From Brachionus plicatilis (lineage: Eukaryota > Rotifera > Eurotatoria > Ploima > Brachionidae): a DNA stretch of 64,000 bases. Positions 61,965-64,000 of this stretch are shown piece by piece. The notes below the pieces were generated by a model. It was not told where the DNA came from. It saw only the letters and a program-made list of their open reading frames with translations, and ran no database searches. The translations under genes and the position numbers were made by a program. Position 1 is the stretch's first letter, and each line of letters starts with the position of its first letter. Location of the stretch: the NCBI GenBank assembly GCA_010279815.1, contig QEOQ01000122.1:1-64000 (forward strand), written 5' to 3'.

Positions 61965-63215
61965 AATGTTTGTTCCCTCAAGGCTCGGTAATTAGTCCAT
62001 TACTTTTTAGCATTTTTATCGATGATATTCCTAAAGGAAACAAAACAAATAGTGAATACTCTCTTCTTTTTCGGATGACTTGGTCACATTTTATATTTTT
62101 AAGAAAAAAAGAAATTTAGAAAATAAGATAAACAAATACTTAGACGAACTGGAAAAATGGCTCTTCAAGTGGAAGATGAAAATATCTGTTGAAAAGTCTT
62201 GTGACATTGTCTTCACTAAATATAATAAGGAAAATATTGACTTAAATTTAAAAATATATGAAAATAAAATTGAGAGTCAAAAGGAAATCAAGTTTTTAGG
62301 TATAAAATTTGATTCAAAATTAACCTTTACCCCAATGGTTGATGAAATAAAACAGCGTTGTAGTTCACGGTTGAACTTAATAAAAATATTGTCAAACAAA
62401 AAATGGGGTCTTAATTATAACACACTAGGAAACCTATATAAATCTTTAATCGGATCTATAATTGATTACTCTTTTCCATGTCTGAATTCATTTTCAGAGA
62501 CAAACATTAAAAAAATTCAAGTCTTACAAAACTCAGCAATTCGTTTTATACTTAAACTAAAATATGATACTCCTTCCAATATTCTGCATCATAAGGCCTT
62601 TAATAAACTTAAATTCTTAACTGTCTCGAATCGACTTTTTGAATTAATCGAAAGATATATAGCGGGAGGACTGCGTCATTCTGTTCCATTGGTTATCAAG
62701 CTGGTTGATGAATATAAAGCGGGTTTTGAATCAAGGTATGTTGAATTTCCGACTCCATTGTGTAATTGCTACCTTACTATTTCTTCTTTTTTTCCTGAAA
62801 CCTTAACTGTGTAAACCGGAGTTTTTAAATTTCTCCTCTTACTTACTTAACTTAATTTAAAAAAGAAAAAAAAAAAAATTTTAAAGTACCCAGAAGAAGA
62901 CTGTCCATCGCTGTTGAACTGCTGATTCCTTCTATTAGTTTGGCTTGAGTCGGCTTTAGTTGGTTTGAGTTGGTTTTTGATCGGTTGGTGTCTATTTNNN
63001 NNNNNNNNNNNNNNNNNNNNNNNNNNNNNNNNNNNNNNNNNNNNNNNNNNNNNNNNNAAGTTTCAATTTTGTAAACACGTATCGATCTAACTCTCACAAA
63101 TTTTTTTCATATTTTTAACTTTTATTTGACTCTATTTTTTAAGAATTTTTTTATTTTTATATATTTTTAAACTGAGGGAGCCTTAGCTCGATAAAGATAT
63201 ACAAATAAAAAATAA
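61965..63215 (+). mobile_element. Non-LTR retrotransposon, 5'-truncated and frameshifted, family A
   Basis: Begins in the palm with VPQGSVISPLLFSIF, reads IDDIPKGN, and loses one base at about 62071, exactly in the FADD catalytic motif (TTTCGGATGAC where TTTGCGGATGAC is expected). The next frame, 62080-62814, reads LVTFYIFKKKRNLENKINKY, GLNYNTLGNLYKSLIGSIID and CLNSFSETNIKKIQVLQNSA, ending PTPLCNCYLTISSFFPETLT. The 3' end contains a 60-N gap, then hairpin GAGC-CTTA-GCTC (63178-63189) and an A-rich tail. Same family as 52930-54275. Confidence 0.85.
62998..63057. other. Assembly gap (60 N)
   Basis: Sixty unknown bases in the 3' untranslated part of the retrotransposon. The left edge is a TTGGTTTGAG-like tandem repeat (about 62937-62997), so the gap probably hides a longer repeat array. 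Confidence 0.98.
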
Positions 63216-64000
63216 GTGAAAATAATAAAGCTAATTTAATTTTTTTATAATTACCGTAAACTTGCATTAAGAGCAAAATCCGAATCTTTAGAGTTAATTA
63301 CATAGTTTCTATGTTATAACAATTAAAATTGAATTAGCTAGAAAATACCCTGAATATGGGATAATTTCCAAAATACAGCCCAAATTTAAATTTTATTCTA
63401 ACAAAAAAATTAAAAATTATAAAAATTGCAGAATTAATTTCGAAATAGAAAATGACTCAAATTTTAGCTTTTTTCAATTTTGAACCTAACTCTTCCTCCA
63501 GAGTCTCATAAATGCAAAAATGGGAATAGGAAAAATAACTGAATTCTCAGATAAATTTGATAGTTTTCAGTGAAAATTTGATTTTAATTAGATTAAGACG
63601 AAATTTTTTTATTTTATTTAAAAATCCTCTTGTTAAATTTTTAATTGTTCTATTAACTGTACAATATTGTATAAATTTGTACAAATGAAATCTAAGCTTT
63701 GCAAAAACTTTGAAATGGTATTTAAATTTAATTTATATTATTCAAAAAATTTGAGATGTATAGTAAATTTGAGATACGTGATGCCCATAAGTTAAAAAAA
63801 CATTTCTTAATTTTTTCATTTTAAAATTTCATAAATTTTATTAATTTAATCATAATAACAAATTTATCGATAAAAAAAACTAAATATTTAAAAAAAAAAC
63901 TTTTAATCCATGATAACTCATTTATCCTTGTCTGGTTTATACAAAACTCCTTTTGAATAAACCTCAAATCTAAGTGCTACGGACTCAACATAATCAATAG
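63216..64000. other. Gene-free AT-rich stretch with dispersed repeat copy 2
   Basis: Contains at 63653-63715 the second copy of the repeat found at 15722-15782 (CTGTACAATATTGTATAAAT ... GCTTTGCAAAAACTTTG). No gene seen. Confidence 0.5.

Overview
The window reads as animal nuclear DNA: extremely AT-rich by eye, with multi-exon genes split by short GT-AG introns (mostly about 50-70 bp) and metazoan protein families (a seven-helix receptor, a tandem receptor-type tyrosine-phosphatase tail, a myotubularin, an ELOVL elongase, a DHHC palmitoyltransferase). Gene structure, composition and repeat load fit a small aquatic invertebrate, best guess a monogonont rotifer such as Brachionus; that placement is inference.

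Genes in order: an intronless orphan GPCR (10362-11957, +); a six-exon MTMR1/2-type phosphoinositide phosphatase (14291-20897, +); a six-exon ELOVL fatty-acid elongase (21523-22547, +); a two-exon thymidine phosphorylase (29975-31377, +); a DHHC palmitoyltransferase (37441-41272, +), followed 71 bp later by a ten-exon tandem tyrosine-phosphatase tail whose two active sites are both destroyed (41344-44877, +); a small zinc-finger + SAM-domain protein (49403-50074, -); a secreted six-cysteine protein (56197-56900, -); and a possible TATA-driven 35-residue micro-gene (57699-57806, +). These are single-copy housekeeping or signalling genes with no operon logic, except possibly the DHHC/phosphatase pair.

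Most of the rest is mobile DNA. Several non-autonomous DNA transposons have readable ends: a piggyBac-like element (TTAA flanks) with a hAT-like element nested inside it (exact 8-bp duplication); hAT-like elements at 22985-23833 (exact), 24169-25053, and 26497-28255 with another nested inside at 26791-27671 (exact). Three of these keep a BED-finger remnant of a transposase. A GGGT-ended element lies at 54755-55499 (exact 8-bp duplication), with a broken copy at 45.9 kb. A short MITE family with CAGAGTTGTTTAAAAGTC ends occurs at least six times. Non-LTR retrotransposon fragments lie at 12.3, 16.6-17.2, 31.6-32.6, 48.1-48.6, 52.9-54.3 and 62-63.2 kb; several 3' ends share a tiny hairpin followed by an A-rich tandem tail. 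A decayed MULE transposase (59.9-61.1 kb) sits beside an uninterrupted 1.2-kb TATC microsatellite. A 60-N assembly gap is at 62998-63057.

No bacterial, viral, CRISPR, rRNA or tRNA locus was seen. The least ordinary candidates are the DHHC/pseudophosphatase arrangement, the hAT element with opposed subterminal arrays, and the micro-gene.
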